This document shows, piece by piece, positions 12,269 through 21,719 of a stretch of 64,000 bases of DNA (positions are counted from its first letter, which is position 1; each line of letters begins with the position of its first letter). The notes under the pieces are model-generated. The model was not told where the DNA came from, made no database searches, and was given only the letters and a program-made list of their open reading frames with translations. Source of the DNA: Hemileia vastatrix (Eukaryota > Basidiomycota > Pucciniomycetes > Pucciniales > Zaghouaniaceae). The position numbers were made by a program, and so were the translations under genes. The stretch spans positions 39,367,183-39,431,182 of the forward strand of contig JASXTE010000002.1 of the NCBI GenBank assembly GCA_030280995.1. The letters run 5' to 3'.

Positions 12269-12878
12269 AGCAATTCCTTGGTAATGACAAAACATACGAC
12301 TCCAATGACTCCTCCAATGCCAACAATTCATTGCATAGCAGTTCACATTCCATCCCTAGCAATTCAGAAGAAATTTTGGAATCTGAAATTTCTGTAACAT
12401 TTTTTGTTGACTTCAAGTTCTACGTCAAGAAAAAAGGCTCTACAAACACATCACCTCCAAAAATGGATCGAGCTTCTCCAGATGGTGGTAAGCTTTAGTT
12501 TGAATGGACAACTTCCAATACAGACCTTCAACAATTCAAACGCTACACTATCAAGACCATAAATAATCAAGAAAACACTTAAATGGGGATTTATGTTCAA
12601 AAGGAGGTAGAAAATGGTTTAGTATTATGCTTCTATCTAGTTCCTGCTGCTGAAGATGGCACAAGTTTACAAAGAAAGGTACTCAACAGTGTGAATCAGT
12701 CCAAAGGATTATTGAACATTGCAATGTCTTTCTCAAGAGATCAAAATGTGTATGTCTATTTGGAGCAGAAGGATCCTAGATTAGCAATTAAGGTGCATTT
12801 TATTCTATTTTCTCTCTCAAACTTTTTAAAGCTAGTTTTTTAATTCTTCTTTTTAGAGAGTGTCTGCTTACTCACATT
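12269..12878 (+). pseudogene. Decayed multi-exon gene interrupted by Harbinger element B (left part)
   Basis: A frame opens after an acceptor-like CAG at 12266-12268 (EQFLGNDKTYDSND) and runs to a donor-like AAG|GTGCAT at about 12791, with two in-frame stops (TAG near 12496, TAA near 12580). A second exon-like stretch follows a T-rich acceptor at about 12858 and is broken at 12878 by element B. Recognisable pieces include VTFFVDFKFYVKKKG and VLCFYLVPAAEDGTSLQRKV. The family is unknown to me. Both stops can arise from CAG or CAA by C-to-T change. After conceptual removal of the element and one ATT, an open stretch continues at 19622. Confidence 0.5.
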
Positions 12879-12930
12879 AGGGGGTGTCAGTTCTGGCAAA
12901 TCCGCACTTAAATTAAGTGTGGATTTCAAA
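12879..12930. repeat. Left terminal inverted repeat of element B
   Basis: It starts AGGGGGTGTCAGTTCTGGCA, followed by a hairpin-capable palindrome (ATCCGCACTTAA ... TTAAGTGTGGAT). The first ~30 bases match the right end exactly. The same TIR plan, with substitutions, ends element A at 4705. Confidence 0.9.
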
Positions 12931-13249
12931 CCAAATCAGCACTTACAAATCAGCACTTAAATTTTGCAAAAAAGTCACTTATTTCAAAAAAGGGTGTCAG
13001 TTATGACCTCAAATCAGCACTTTTTTCCCGTTTTTTTTCACAACCACATTTTGGCCACAAAACATCCCTTCCTTTCTTACCCCATCCCTGTAACATGTGA
13101 CACACTGACCTTCCTCGCTACCTACCCATCAATCCTCGGCACACACCCCTTCCTGACATTTTCAATATTTTGACCAGGCATGTTTACATTCTTTTTTACT
13201 TATTTCTTCTACTTTTTAATCTTTTTTCTTGTTATGTGCCAGTTTCATA

Positions 13250-14565
13250 ATGCCTCCCAGACATTCCAAATCTCAAAAGGTAACTCAAAAATCTGCTTCG
13301 TCACAAAAGTCTCCTCGTAAAGCAAGCCCTACACCTGAAAAATCAAAGGCAGGTTCAGGTCAGCTTAAAAAGGATGATTATCTCATCATAATCAACTTCC
13401 TTAAAATAAAATCAAATTTTGAAGCATATTTTGGATGTGAAAAGTCCACTCGTATTGGACGTCCACCTTCTTCAAAGGTTAATGGCTACTTGTTGATGGC
13501 CAATGAAGTAAGGAAGAAAACAAGGGGGAGAATCCATATCAATCCTAAACAAATGAAGGAGAGATTTAAGAGTTACCATTCAAAATATAAAAAGACTCAT
13601 CATGCTGCAAATGAAACTGGCTTTGGTATTGACGATGATGATTTGGAGATTGGAATTACTACTGTTTCCGAAAAGCTCAATGTCATGTGTCCTTTCTATG
13701 AGGAAATGGATAATCTTTTCGGCTCCCGAGTTGATGTAAACCCTTGGTTTCTACACGATACTACTAAGCATATACCCTCTGGATCCAAACCTTCCTATAA
13801 TCCTCCCAACACAACTTTACTTGAAGAAGATCAATCCCCTCCACCTTCTAACCATAGTTCAGCTGAAGATGATCCCAACTATCAAGCAGAACAATTATAT
13901 CACAGAAGATCTGAATCCTCAGAGGCCCAAAATTTAAATGTATGTTTACTTTTTGTTTTTTCTTCAATTCTTCTCTGAATTTCTCTTTCTTTCTAGTCCC
14001 CTCCTACTCAAACTCAATCTCCATTAAATAATCTCAATTCTGGAAATGTGAATACCTCTTTAGAAGATGCTTTAGAAGAACTTCCTGAAGCCTCTTGTTC
14101 AAACTCCAAACTAAAGCATTGAGCCTCAACTTCAATGAACTTGAACCATCTATTAAAACGTGGTAATACTTCAACAAGCTCATTTGGCTCCCTTGAGGAT
14201 TATTTTGAAAAAAAAGATATAAGTAAGTTTTGTTTACTATATATCTTAATCATTAACTCATTTATTTATTTATTTCAATTTAATTTTCTCAGCAAAATCA
14301 ACTATTGCAAATAATGCCCTTGACTTTGAGAAGATGAAGTTTGATCATATGCTAAGGAAAGATCAGCAAGCCTTAGATTTGGAAGAAAAAAAATTTGAGG
14401 TAGAGCAGATGGAAAGAGTAAATGACCGTCAATTTCAAAGAGAAATGGCTACTTGTGAATTGGAAAAACAAGAGAGTTTTAAAAAAAAAAGATTTCATTA
14501 TGGAATGTGTTAAAAATGGCCAATCTTATGAGGACATTAAAAAATTACTTGACCTTTTCAATTGA
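13250..14565 (+). pseudogene. Harbinger accessory DNA-binding/coiled-coil protein (element B)
   Basis: The start MPPRHSKSQK at 13250 is chosen because the element A copy begins MPRHPRSS. Exon 1 (13250-13940) encodes a Ser/Lys/Pro-rich tail then the globular domain: LKKDDYLIIINFLKIKSNF, GRPPSSKVNG, KQMKERFKSYHSKYKK, TGFGIDDDD, EKLNVMCPFYEEMDNLFG. This helical Trp-poor domain resembles Myb/SANT-like accessory proteins of PIF/Harbinger elements, inferred to bind TIRs. Exon 2 (about 14000-14221) has an in-frame TGA near 14120. Exon 3 (14294-14565) encodes a charged coiled coil and ends KKLLDLFN, but a run of A near 14481-14490 shifts the frame before DFIMECVKNG. Introns have GT...AG ends. Neighbours are the left TIR and the tandem array. 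Confidence 0.8.
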
Positions 14566-14734
14566 TAAATTGTTTTTCTAGTTAATTTAATTTTGTTTGA
14601 TTTCTTTTTGGTAATATTTTCTTATATGCTGACTTATAAAAGGAAAAGAATATAGTACGTTATTTTTGACAAAAATTTGAATGTATAATAAAAATTTTCT
14701 ATCCTTACTTTCTAGTCAATAAGTTTGCTTATCT

Positions 14735-15008
14735 AAATTTTTCTAAGTCATCAATTTCACATGTCAGATTTAAAAAATTGGCAATGCCCTCCCCTGCATT
14801 TTATTGAAACAAGGGGTGGGTACCACCAAATTTTTCTAAGTCATCAATTTCACATGTCAGATTTAAAAAATTGGCAATACCCTCCCCTGCATTTTATTGA
14901 AACAAGGGGTGGGTACCACCAAATTTTTCTAAGTCATCAATTTCACATGTCAGATTTAAAAAATTGGCAATACCCTCCCCTGCATTTTATTGAAGTAAAG
15001 GGTGAAAG
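14735..15008. repeat. 93-bp tandem repeat, three copies
   Basis: Three almost identical units contain CACATGTCAGATTTAAAAAA, then CCCTCCCCTGCATTTTATTGAA and GGGTGGGTACCACC. Because 93 is divisible by three it gives a spurious open frame. Degenerate equivalents are in element A (2404-2850), so the array belongs to the element. It lies downstream of the accessory gene. Confidence 0.9.
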
Positions 15009-15081
15009 TCATCAAAATTTAATATAATTACATAAATTAATTAATATATAAATAAGATATGTCAAGTATACTACTTTTAAA

Positions 15082-15229
15082 GTAATGACAATTCCTTAAG
15101 CCAAAATGCAGATCAAGTCTAGAAACTAGGTTTGGGACTTTCCACAGGTATAGGCTAGAGGAACCCCATGAAACAAATTAATGTTATCATGATTACCATT
15201 TATACAACACAAGGTCGTGGGCCCATTAC
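15082..15229. other. Conserved 148-bp block with potential secondary structure (copy B)
   Basis: It is the counterpart of 2187-2335. The ends pair as GTAATG with CATTAC; in copy A they pair as GTGATG with CATCAC, so one base pair has changed on both sides (A-T versus G-C). Inner stems TTCCT/AGGAA, AAGTC/GACTT and AAAC/GTTT are kept. It sits between the convergent 3' ends of the accessory and TET-like genes. Function is unknown. Confidence 0.55.
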
Positions 15230-15302
15230 TTTAATTTCATAAATTGAAATATCATATTTATTTATTAAAAATTTATGGAAGAATATTAAATATTTGGTGA
15301 CT

Positions 15303-16493
15303 CTACAAATCCCCATACTTTTTAGATCTACCTAAAGAATGTTTAAATTTATTACCTTTTTCTTCTTTTTTTAACTTGTTTATTTGTTGGATTAACTTTT
15401 GACTGATCTGGAAAGAGCAACCAAAATGCATGAAGTCTTGACAAGATTCCAAACCTGGAGGAGCCTTTGTGGTTTGGTGACTATTGTAAGAAGAATTCAA
15501 AACTGTTTTGATGATTCCATTTCCTAATCCAAAATCGATTATACATATATGATCCGGGAAATATAATCCATGTCCTTTAATTTTAGCAGGTGATGGAATA
15601 GGTTGTCCAGTGATAGGATGAATATATGTGAAAATTCCATAAGTGAGGTAATTGGCATCATTTGAGTTGGTGTGAATTCGATTATGAAATCCAGAATGAG
15701 TGATTATAACATTTGAAAACATTAGATAATCACTGCTAATATCTTCCCATTCAGAGTCGCACCAGTTTGGTATTCCAAATCTCATAGCAACTTCATGATT
15801 TTTTTCAAAAGCTTTATTGAAGAGTTTTTTAAGTCGAAGAGCAATAAATGAATTAAATGAAGGTAAAGTATTCCATTTTCGAAAATCATTATCTAATTCA
15901 GCTTTAGATAAAGATCTGAGTAAAGAATATATGCCTATTTGAATTAAATTCAGTAAAATGATATTAAAAAATCCTGAAAAATCTTTAAACATACCAAGAG
16001 AAAAACCTTTAACAAATCCTGGTCTCCATCCAATTCCAATCATGATTCCACCCAACAAATTCTTATTCCTTAAAGATAAGCGAACCAAAGCCATTTGATA
16101 GAGTGTTATGATGAGATCGCAGAGTTGATTAAATGATTCATCTTTTAAACCATTAAAAGAATGGTTTTCGTAAATAAATTGAGGTTTGAAAGTATTATTA
16201 ATAACAGCTTTAACTTCATCACCTCCAGTTTCAGTTAAATAATGTATATTTTCAGGTAACGATTTCGGATATTTTTTTTTTCTTTCAACTTTAGTTTTAT
16301 AGTACTTGATTTTTGAAATATGGCCAAATAATTGATCCAAGTGAATTTTTATTTTATAATTTCTTTTATTTCGATACTGTTCATTTTTTGACAATGTTTT
16401 AGATGATGATTGAAAAGAAGCTGAATTTAAAGATGATAATGAAGTTGAAGATGATGAGAGTGAGGTAAGTGGTGAATCTGAAGTTAAAGTCAT
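15303..16493 (-). CDS. TET/JBP-like 2OG-Fe(II) oxygenase encoded in Harbinger element B
   Basis: A single uninterrupted 396-residue frame. After a Ser-rich N-terminus (about 1-35) and a Lys/Tyr-rich segment, residues from about 85 on match the fungal TET/JBP-like oxygenase family that is expanded in rust and other basidiomycete genomes. Key landmarks are VKAVINNTF, GWRPGF, IPNWCDSEW, SGFHNRIHTN...YLTYGIF (the HxD strand), GQPIPSP, GHGLYFPDH, IIDFGLGNGIIKTVLNSSYNSHQTT (distal His) and HFGCSFQIS. Family members oxidise 5-methylcytosine or related bases in DNA using iron and 2-oxoglutarate. Here the HxD motif reads H-T-N and the expected C-terminal 2-oxoglutarate-binding Arg is not evident, so activity is doubtful. 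It faces the accessory gene convergently; its promoter side borders the C/G-rich inverted repeat. The assignment is from recognised motifs, not a search. Confidence 0.75.
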   Translation of the reverse strand: MTLTSDSPLTSLSSSSTSLSSLNSASFQSSSKTLSKNEQYRNKRNYKIKIHLDQLFGHISKIKYYKTKVERKKKYPKSLPENIHYLTETGGDEVKAVINNTFKPQFIYENHSFNGLKDESFNQLCDLIITLYQMALVRLSLRNKNLLGGIMIGIGWRPGFVKGFSLGMFKDFSGFFNIILLNLIQIGIYSLLRSLSKAELDNDFRKWNTLPSFNSFIALRLKKLFNKAFEKNHEVAMRFGIPNWCDSEWEDISSDYLMFSNVIITHSGFHNRIHTNSNDANYLTYGIFTYIHPITGQPIPSPAKIKGHGLYFPDHICIIDFGLGNGIIKTVLNSSYNSHQTTKAPPGLESCQDFMHFGCSFQISQKLIQQINKLKKEEKGNKFKHSLGRSKKYGDL

Positions 16494-16683
16494 GTATTTT
16501 TCTACTTAAAAATTTGTTACTTTTCAAACACCCAAAATTATACATTAAAAAAAACTCACTTAATTTAAATTAAAAAATAAAAAATCCTCAAAAGACTAAT
16601 GAGAATTTTTTTTATTTCACTTGAACTTAATGAATATTTTTCTCTAAAATTAAAAAAAAAAATCAATAAACTGTTAAATTTTT

Positions 16684-17640
16684 TTTAACACTTCCCCATT
16701 CCCCTAAATTCCCCTCTCCAAAGCCCTCTCCCACCTCCCAAAAACCCTTGGAAAACCCCCCCTCCACCCCCCACCAAATCCCCCAAATCCCCCCTCCAAA
16801 TCCCCCAAATCCCCCCTTCAAAACCACCTCCAAATCCCCTCCAAACCCCCCTCCAAACCCCCCTCCAAACCCCCCTGCAAATCACCCTCCAAACCCCCTG
16901 CAACCCCCCCAAACACCCCCTTCAATCCACCTCCTTTCACCCCCTCCAAACCCCCTCTAACCCCCCTCCAAATCCCCCTTGAAACCCCCCCAATACGTCC
17001 CTCTAAACCCCCCTAACCTCCCCTCCAACTTACTTAACGATTTGTTAGCGAATCGTTAAGTTAATGAAAGATAGCTGCTAATCGTTCATTAACTTAATGA
17101 TTCGCTAATGAATCGTTAAGTTAACGAACAATTCATTGCAATCGTTCATTAACTTAACAATTCGCTGCAATCGTTAGTTAACTTAACGATTCATTAGCGA
17201 ATCGTTAAGTTAATGAACGATTTGGTGCAATTGTTCAATAACTTAACGATTCGTTAACGAATCGTTAAGTGAAGGTTAAGGGGGGGTAGGAGGGATATGA
17301 GGGAGGATTTGGGGGAGTTTTGAGGGGGATAGGAGGGGGGTTTGGAGGGGGGGTTAGAGGCGGGTTTGGTGGGGATTTGGAGGGAGGATTTGGGGGATTT
17401 GGTGGGGGGTGGAGTGGAATGAGGGGAAGATATGAGGAGACCAAGAAGGGGGAGAAAGGGAGAGATGAGACCAAAGAGGGAGAAAAGGGAGGTTAGAGTG
17501 AGCCAAGGAGGGGGGAATAAGGCAGCCAAAGGGGGATGTATCCATTCCAAGGAGAGGGTAAAGGTGGGAAAAAGACCAGGCCAAGGGGGGATAAAGAGAG
17601 AAAAGAGGGAGAGAAAGAGAGAGAAAAAAAAAGGTTAATT
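16684..17640. repeat. Large C-rich/G-rich inverted repeat flanking palindromic CpG array
   Basis: A strongly strand-biased C-rich tract (about 16684-17030, units like CCCCTCCAAATCCCCC) is mirrored by a G-rich tract (about 17280-17640, units like GGGGGATTTGGAGGG) that is its inverted repeat; for example CCACCCCCCACCAAATCCCC on the left has its complement on the right near 17395-17413. In an AT-rich genome this is striking. The G-rich strand could form G-quadruplexes and the arms a long hairpin. Proline-rich and Arg/Lys-rich frames across it are artefacts of composition. It lies between the start of the TET-like gene and the end of the transposase gene. Confidence 0.85.
17033..17272. repeat. 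Array of CTTAACGATTCG palindromes
   Basis: Repeated half-sites CTTAACGATTCG and CGAATCGTTAAG alternate to build palindromes, about six to eight half-sites in all. The intact ones carry CpG pairs (ACG and TCG); some copies show ATG or CAATTG in their place. The array forms the loop region between the C-rich and G-rich arms, about 540-780 bp upstream of the TET-like start codon. It could be a binding array for an element-encoded protein. Confidence 0.8.
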
Positions 17641-18072
17641 TTACCTATAAATTTAAAAACAACCACTTACAAAAAAAAAAACCAAAAAAAAACAAAAAAC
17701 AAAAAACCAAAAAAAAAAAACAACCAAAAAACCAAAAAAAAAAAAAAATTAGCAAAAAATTAAGTAAAAAGAATAAAATGACTTACCTGGAGAGATGAGT
17801 TGAGAAAAAAGAAATATAAGTGAAATTGATTGAGTGATGTAGGAAGAGAGGAGAAAACGGATATGAGTGAAGAAAAAAAAGAGAGTGACTGAAAAAATAT
17901 GCGTTTGCTGAAAATATGCGATTTCATGTTGAGTTGATGAAAGAAAACACAGAGAGAAAAAAAAATAAGACTTTAACAGCAAATTCAAAAACCAAAAAAA
18001 TATGCAAAAAAATTTACCATTCTCAGTGAATAACACATGCAAATTGATAATTTGAAGAGAAAGAAAAAAAAA

Positions 18073-19332
18073 TTAAAATTGCGTTGAAAAATGTTGGAGT
18101 TTTATTGGAAGAATTTTCGCCCTTATACTAGTTGATTGAGAAATAGAAGTGTTGGATATAGTCGGAGGTGAATCAACTTGTTCATCTTCATACAGCTCTA
18201 ACCATTGATCTTTGAGGTCAGCAAGTAGGTTATGAAGTATAGTGCAACACAGAATCCAGTTGATCACCGCCTCCATTTCAGATTTATTTCTAAGAGGACT
18301 TCTTAATTCCCTTAAACTAGAAAAACGGCCTTTCAAGATTCCAATAGAATGTTCAATACGGACTCTTGACTTTGCCAAATGATTGTTGAATTTGGCATTT
18401 TGACTGTCTTCTGAAGCTGCTCCCCAAAAAGCAGGAAGTACATACTTTCCATTCACATAAGCAGAATCTGCAAGAAGATACTGATCTTCATCAAAGAATT
18501 TTTCAGGTTCATTTGAAATATGCATTTTTTGGAAGACGTAGGAGTCATGACATGAGCCAGGATAGCCAGCGAAGAATGATATAAATTTTTTGTTTACGTC
18601 ACATATAAGCTGAACATTAATTGAATATCTATAAAGAAGATATATTTGTTTGTGTTAGTTTCAAGGAGGATGAAAGGAGTTAAAAATAATCTACCTCTTT
18701 TTATGGTCAAAGTAATTGTTTCCACCTTGAGCAGGTTTCTGGCTCAAAGGAATAGTAGTACCATCAACAAAACCAATACATCCTGGAAAGCCCTCTGCTT
18801 GCATAACCTGAGATGATTCAAGTCGCTCTTCTTTTGTTGGCCAGGTGAGAAGTTGAGATTCCAAGGAGTTGATGGCAGTGATACATTGTTTGGTATAAGT
18901 GTTAACTGAACCATACCCTAAATCAAAGACATTTTCTAAATGTTTCAAAGCAGCTCCATTACCATTTGAACCCAAACGACATAGTGTGATGGCCAATTGA
19001 ATTGAAGGATGTCATTGTTCTTTTTGAGAATTATTGTGAAATATGGGATGATCCTGAATAAGCTCAAGCAATTTAAGGAAACATTCCTGAGAAGTCCTGA
19101 ACAGCTGTCTAAAACTGGGTGTAGATAGGTTAAGAAGTGTTTGGATGGTGTACTTGGGGGTATGAAGTACTTGAGGCTTTCTGGGAAGAAGGTAACTTTT
19201 CGTGGCCATTTTTGATAAAAAGACAAAATCTTCTTCTAGATCAGAATTGGAATCAGAGTCCAAGAGCAGTTCAAGAGCCATGAAAGTCATTGCTTTATGT
19301 AATTTATCATGATTTGAAAGTGAGGAAGGCAT
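18073..19332 (-). pseudogene. HARBI1-like PIF/Harbinger DDE transposase (element B)
   Basis: Exon 1 (19332-18695) and exon 2 (18628-18073) join in frame across a GT...AG intron of 66 bp, giving about 398 residues. The N-terminal helical part includes PKYTIQTLLNLSTPSFRQLFR. The catalytic DDE_Tnp_4 fold is complete: first Asp in GFVDGTTIPLS, second Asp in LLADSAY, Glu in RVRIEHSIGILKGRFSSLREL. The protein cuts and integrates the element DNA at a 3-bp target. An in-frame TGA near 19014 (between NSQKEQ and HPSIQLAITL) breaks the otherwise intact frame; CGA to TGA by one C-to-T change is the simplest origin. The gene lies just inside the right TIR and reads toward the element centre. Confidence 0.9.
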
Positions 19333-19559
19333 GACTCTTATATGATATGATATGAAGATGTAAGTGATGTACGATGTTTTGAGTTATGAAGTGTTATGCT
19401 GCAGAGTGCTGTGTATGAATGGGATGATGCTGACAAATCAGTGAAATGGGACTTGATGGTGAAATCAGCACTTTTGGTTGAGAAAGTGCGGATTTGAGTG
19501 AAATAAGTGACTTATTTCATTTTGAAATCCACCAGTATTGGGGCTAGTGTGTTTTGGAA

Positions 19560-19618
19560 ATCCGCACTTATTTAAGTGCGGATTTGTAAGTGCGGATTTG
19601 CCAGAACTGACACCCCCT
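19560..19618. repeat. Right terminal inverted repeat of element B
   Basis: It ends CTGACACCCCCT followed by ATT, the exact complement of the left end. Next to it an additional AAATCCGCACTT/AAGTGCGGATTT hairpin is present, longer than at the left end. Confidence 0.9.
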
Positions 19619-19621
19619 ATT

Positions 19622-19712
19622 GTAGAAAGACTCTTACAGTTACCTTTCTGTAAGCAGAATCCAAGGGAGTTGGATAAACAAATAAAAACCCTGTCCCTTT
19701 AAAATAAATTAG
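19622..19712 (+). pseudogene. Continuation of the decayed gene right of element B
   Basis: Directly after the right ATT a frame reads VERLLQLPFCKQNPRELDKQIKTLSL and then TAA. Joined conceptually to the stretch before 12879 (CLLTHI), it stays open across the insertion point, supporting an insertion into an exon. The region 19713-20620 is AT-rich without recognised coding sequence. Confidence 0.4.
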
Positions 19713-20626
19713 ATTTCTCAACAATCTAGGCTAAAATTTTCACTTGATAATAAAAGACTTTTTGGCCAGCTATATTTAATGTTTTAAGATGATGTGAATC
19801 TGTGTTCTTAGAAAATATAAAGAAATACAACAAAAAGTTGTACCAGTGAAAAGATATTTAAATGATAGAAATTTATGTTTTTATTAGGTTTTTATTTCTA
19901 TGAAATGATGTTAAAATTGAATCCCTGGATATGAGACCTTTCCAATGATACCCTATAAGTGTATATTTATAGGGTTTTGTGTAAAATATATGAAGTGTTA
20001 TGTAAAATTGTTATATTTATAAGGGTATAACAAATTGTAAAATGTTATGTAAATGATGGTATTTATGCATTATTATTCTCTGTATGTGTACTTTCTTGTA
20101 TTGTATATGGTCTAATTTTGAGTCTACAGCTTATATATGCATAGCCCAGTCATGTGCCTCCTTTTCCCTTCTGGAGCTTATCCAGAGTTCATCTGGAGTC
20201 TGTATGGACCTCCAGACTCAATTAGAACCTTAAGGCCATAATAAAATATATATAAAAATTAGAAGTTATAGAGCTACATCTGGAGAAAATTTCCACTATA
20301 TTTTGTAGTCTGCACAGCCTTATTCACCAAGCTAAAAATCATTAAAGTCAAGTAATTTAACAAAAATCAAAAATATTTAAAAATTCTTAATAAAATAATT
20401 AAAAATATAAAAAAAATAAGAAAAATTCCAATAAACTTACCAAAGGTTCTTGAGCCTCCTGAATTTCATTTCCATGCATTCTGAGCCCATAATAATTTTT
20501 CTTGATCTTAAAATAATTATTTTCTTTGACACATTATTTTGACCAAAATTTGCTATAAAACCAAACATCTTTCTTACTAATAAGATTATTCTGGAGTTAA
20601 ATTAATCATCTAATACTTCATAATAA

Positions 20627-21390
20627 ATGACCCATAATGATTTTGAAAAAACATTTAGTGCCTCACTAAAATTTAGAGTGCCACAACATATTGAAGACAC
20701 AGGTACAAATCACAACCAAAAAACTGACACAGAATCCAACATTTCTCCAGGTATCAAGAGGAGAAAATCAAACTATGAAAATGTGTGCCTGTTTTTCTAT
20801 CTGTACAAAAGCAATAAGGATTATTCAAAGTCTGAGGTAGCACATTTTTTTGTAAATCCTGAAAATTCACAGGAGTATTTTGTGCTAACTCACAGTATGG
20901 CTTTAATTTGGCCAAGGCAATGGTATGCTTACGTTACTTTTTTGACTTAAAATCAATTAAATGTTTTTTGGAACTAAACCACAAAAATTTACACACCTGG
21001 TTCTTCCAAAAGTTTCAATGTTTAACTGGGTTAAAAAAATAATAAAAACACCAATGGAAGAATTCCCAAAAATTCTGCCAACTTGGCACAACAAACTCCT
21101 GTCATGTCTAGGAGAAATTTACCTACTGATGATGAAGGAAGAAAATCAGATTATGAAACTACCTTAAAATATTTCTTTAATGCAGCTAAAGTCCATCCCA
21201 ATAATACAGCTATGAAAAATGGTCTAGAAAAACTTGGTCTGACTCATTGGTCATACATTCAAGATTACAATAAAACAGACTAAGTAGATGTGGGTGTCCC
21301 AGATCTTCTTGCCTGAGCTTTGGCAAGAGCTTCTAAAGTGTTTCTAAAATTCTTACAATCTAAAAAGATGACTAAATGGTGATAGTAAAA
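20627..21390 (+). pseudogene. Exon-like fragments of a decayed repetitive gene family
   Basis: Frames with protein-like composition are HNDFEKTFSASLKFRVPQHIEDTG, FFVNPENSQEYFVLTHSMALIWPRQW and a C-terminal stretch ending GLEKLGLTHWSYIQDYNKTD, with VDVGVPDLLA and ALARASKVFLKFL continuing after two in-frame stops (TAA, TGA). The end resembles a SAM-like helical domain in pattern. It may be the downstream half of the gene interrupted at 12878/19622. I do not recognise the family. The stops can again be explained by C-to-T change (CAA, CGA). Confidence 0.4.
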
Positions 21391-21719
21391 CTTGGAAATA
21401 ATATTTTCATCGTATAATTTTTTTAGATTTTTCTGTTACACATGAAAAAATTTATTATATACCTAAAATAATTAAATGAGACTTATACAAGTTTTAGACT
21501 TTTACAAAAAAATTAAAAAATGTTCAAAAAATTTTTTATTTAAAAATCATGGCTGAAAAGGGAGATCAAAAAATGAGAGATAGAAATCTTTATTGGTGCA
21601 AAATAAAATTGTCCATTGGCACTTCTAAAATTTCCACTTAGACTTAATTTTCCTCATAGAGAAATATATGAAAAGATTATGTTTGTATTTCTGAGAATAA
21701 AGAGTATATAATAAGGAGA

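Larger units (their letters stand above)
12879..19618. mobile_element. Complete PIF/Harbinger element B (6740 bp) carrying a TET-like oxygenase
   Basis: The two ends are inverted copies starting AGGGGGTGTCAGTTCTGGCA and continuing AATCCGCACTTA. ATT lies at both flanks (12876-12878 and 19619-19621). Inside are an accessory DNA-binding/coiled-coil gene (+), a 93-bp tandem repeat, a 148-bp conserved block, a TET/JBP-like oxygenase gene (-), a large C/G-rich inverted repeat and a HARBI1-like transposase gene (-). Transposase and accessory genes are the usual two-gene set of PIF/Harbinger; the oxygenase is extra. The accessory gene and transposase each contain a premature TGA and the accessory gene also a homopolymer frameshift, so this copy is probably no longer autonomous. 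Confidence 0.9.

Noticed and set aside
14735..15008. CRISPR-like array
   Set aside because: Units are directly adjacent with no unique spacers, and the organism is eukaryotic. The same applies to the minisatellite at 42735.
14761..15027. Open frame with three 31-residue repeats
   Set aside because: Created because the 93-bp tandem unit is a multiple of three; the equivalent array in element A has no frame.
17254..17763. Pro-rich and Lys/Arg-rich frames on both strands
   Set aside because: They are produced by the C-rich/G-rich arms and A-rich runs; no domain and no codon structure.
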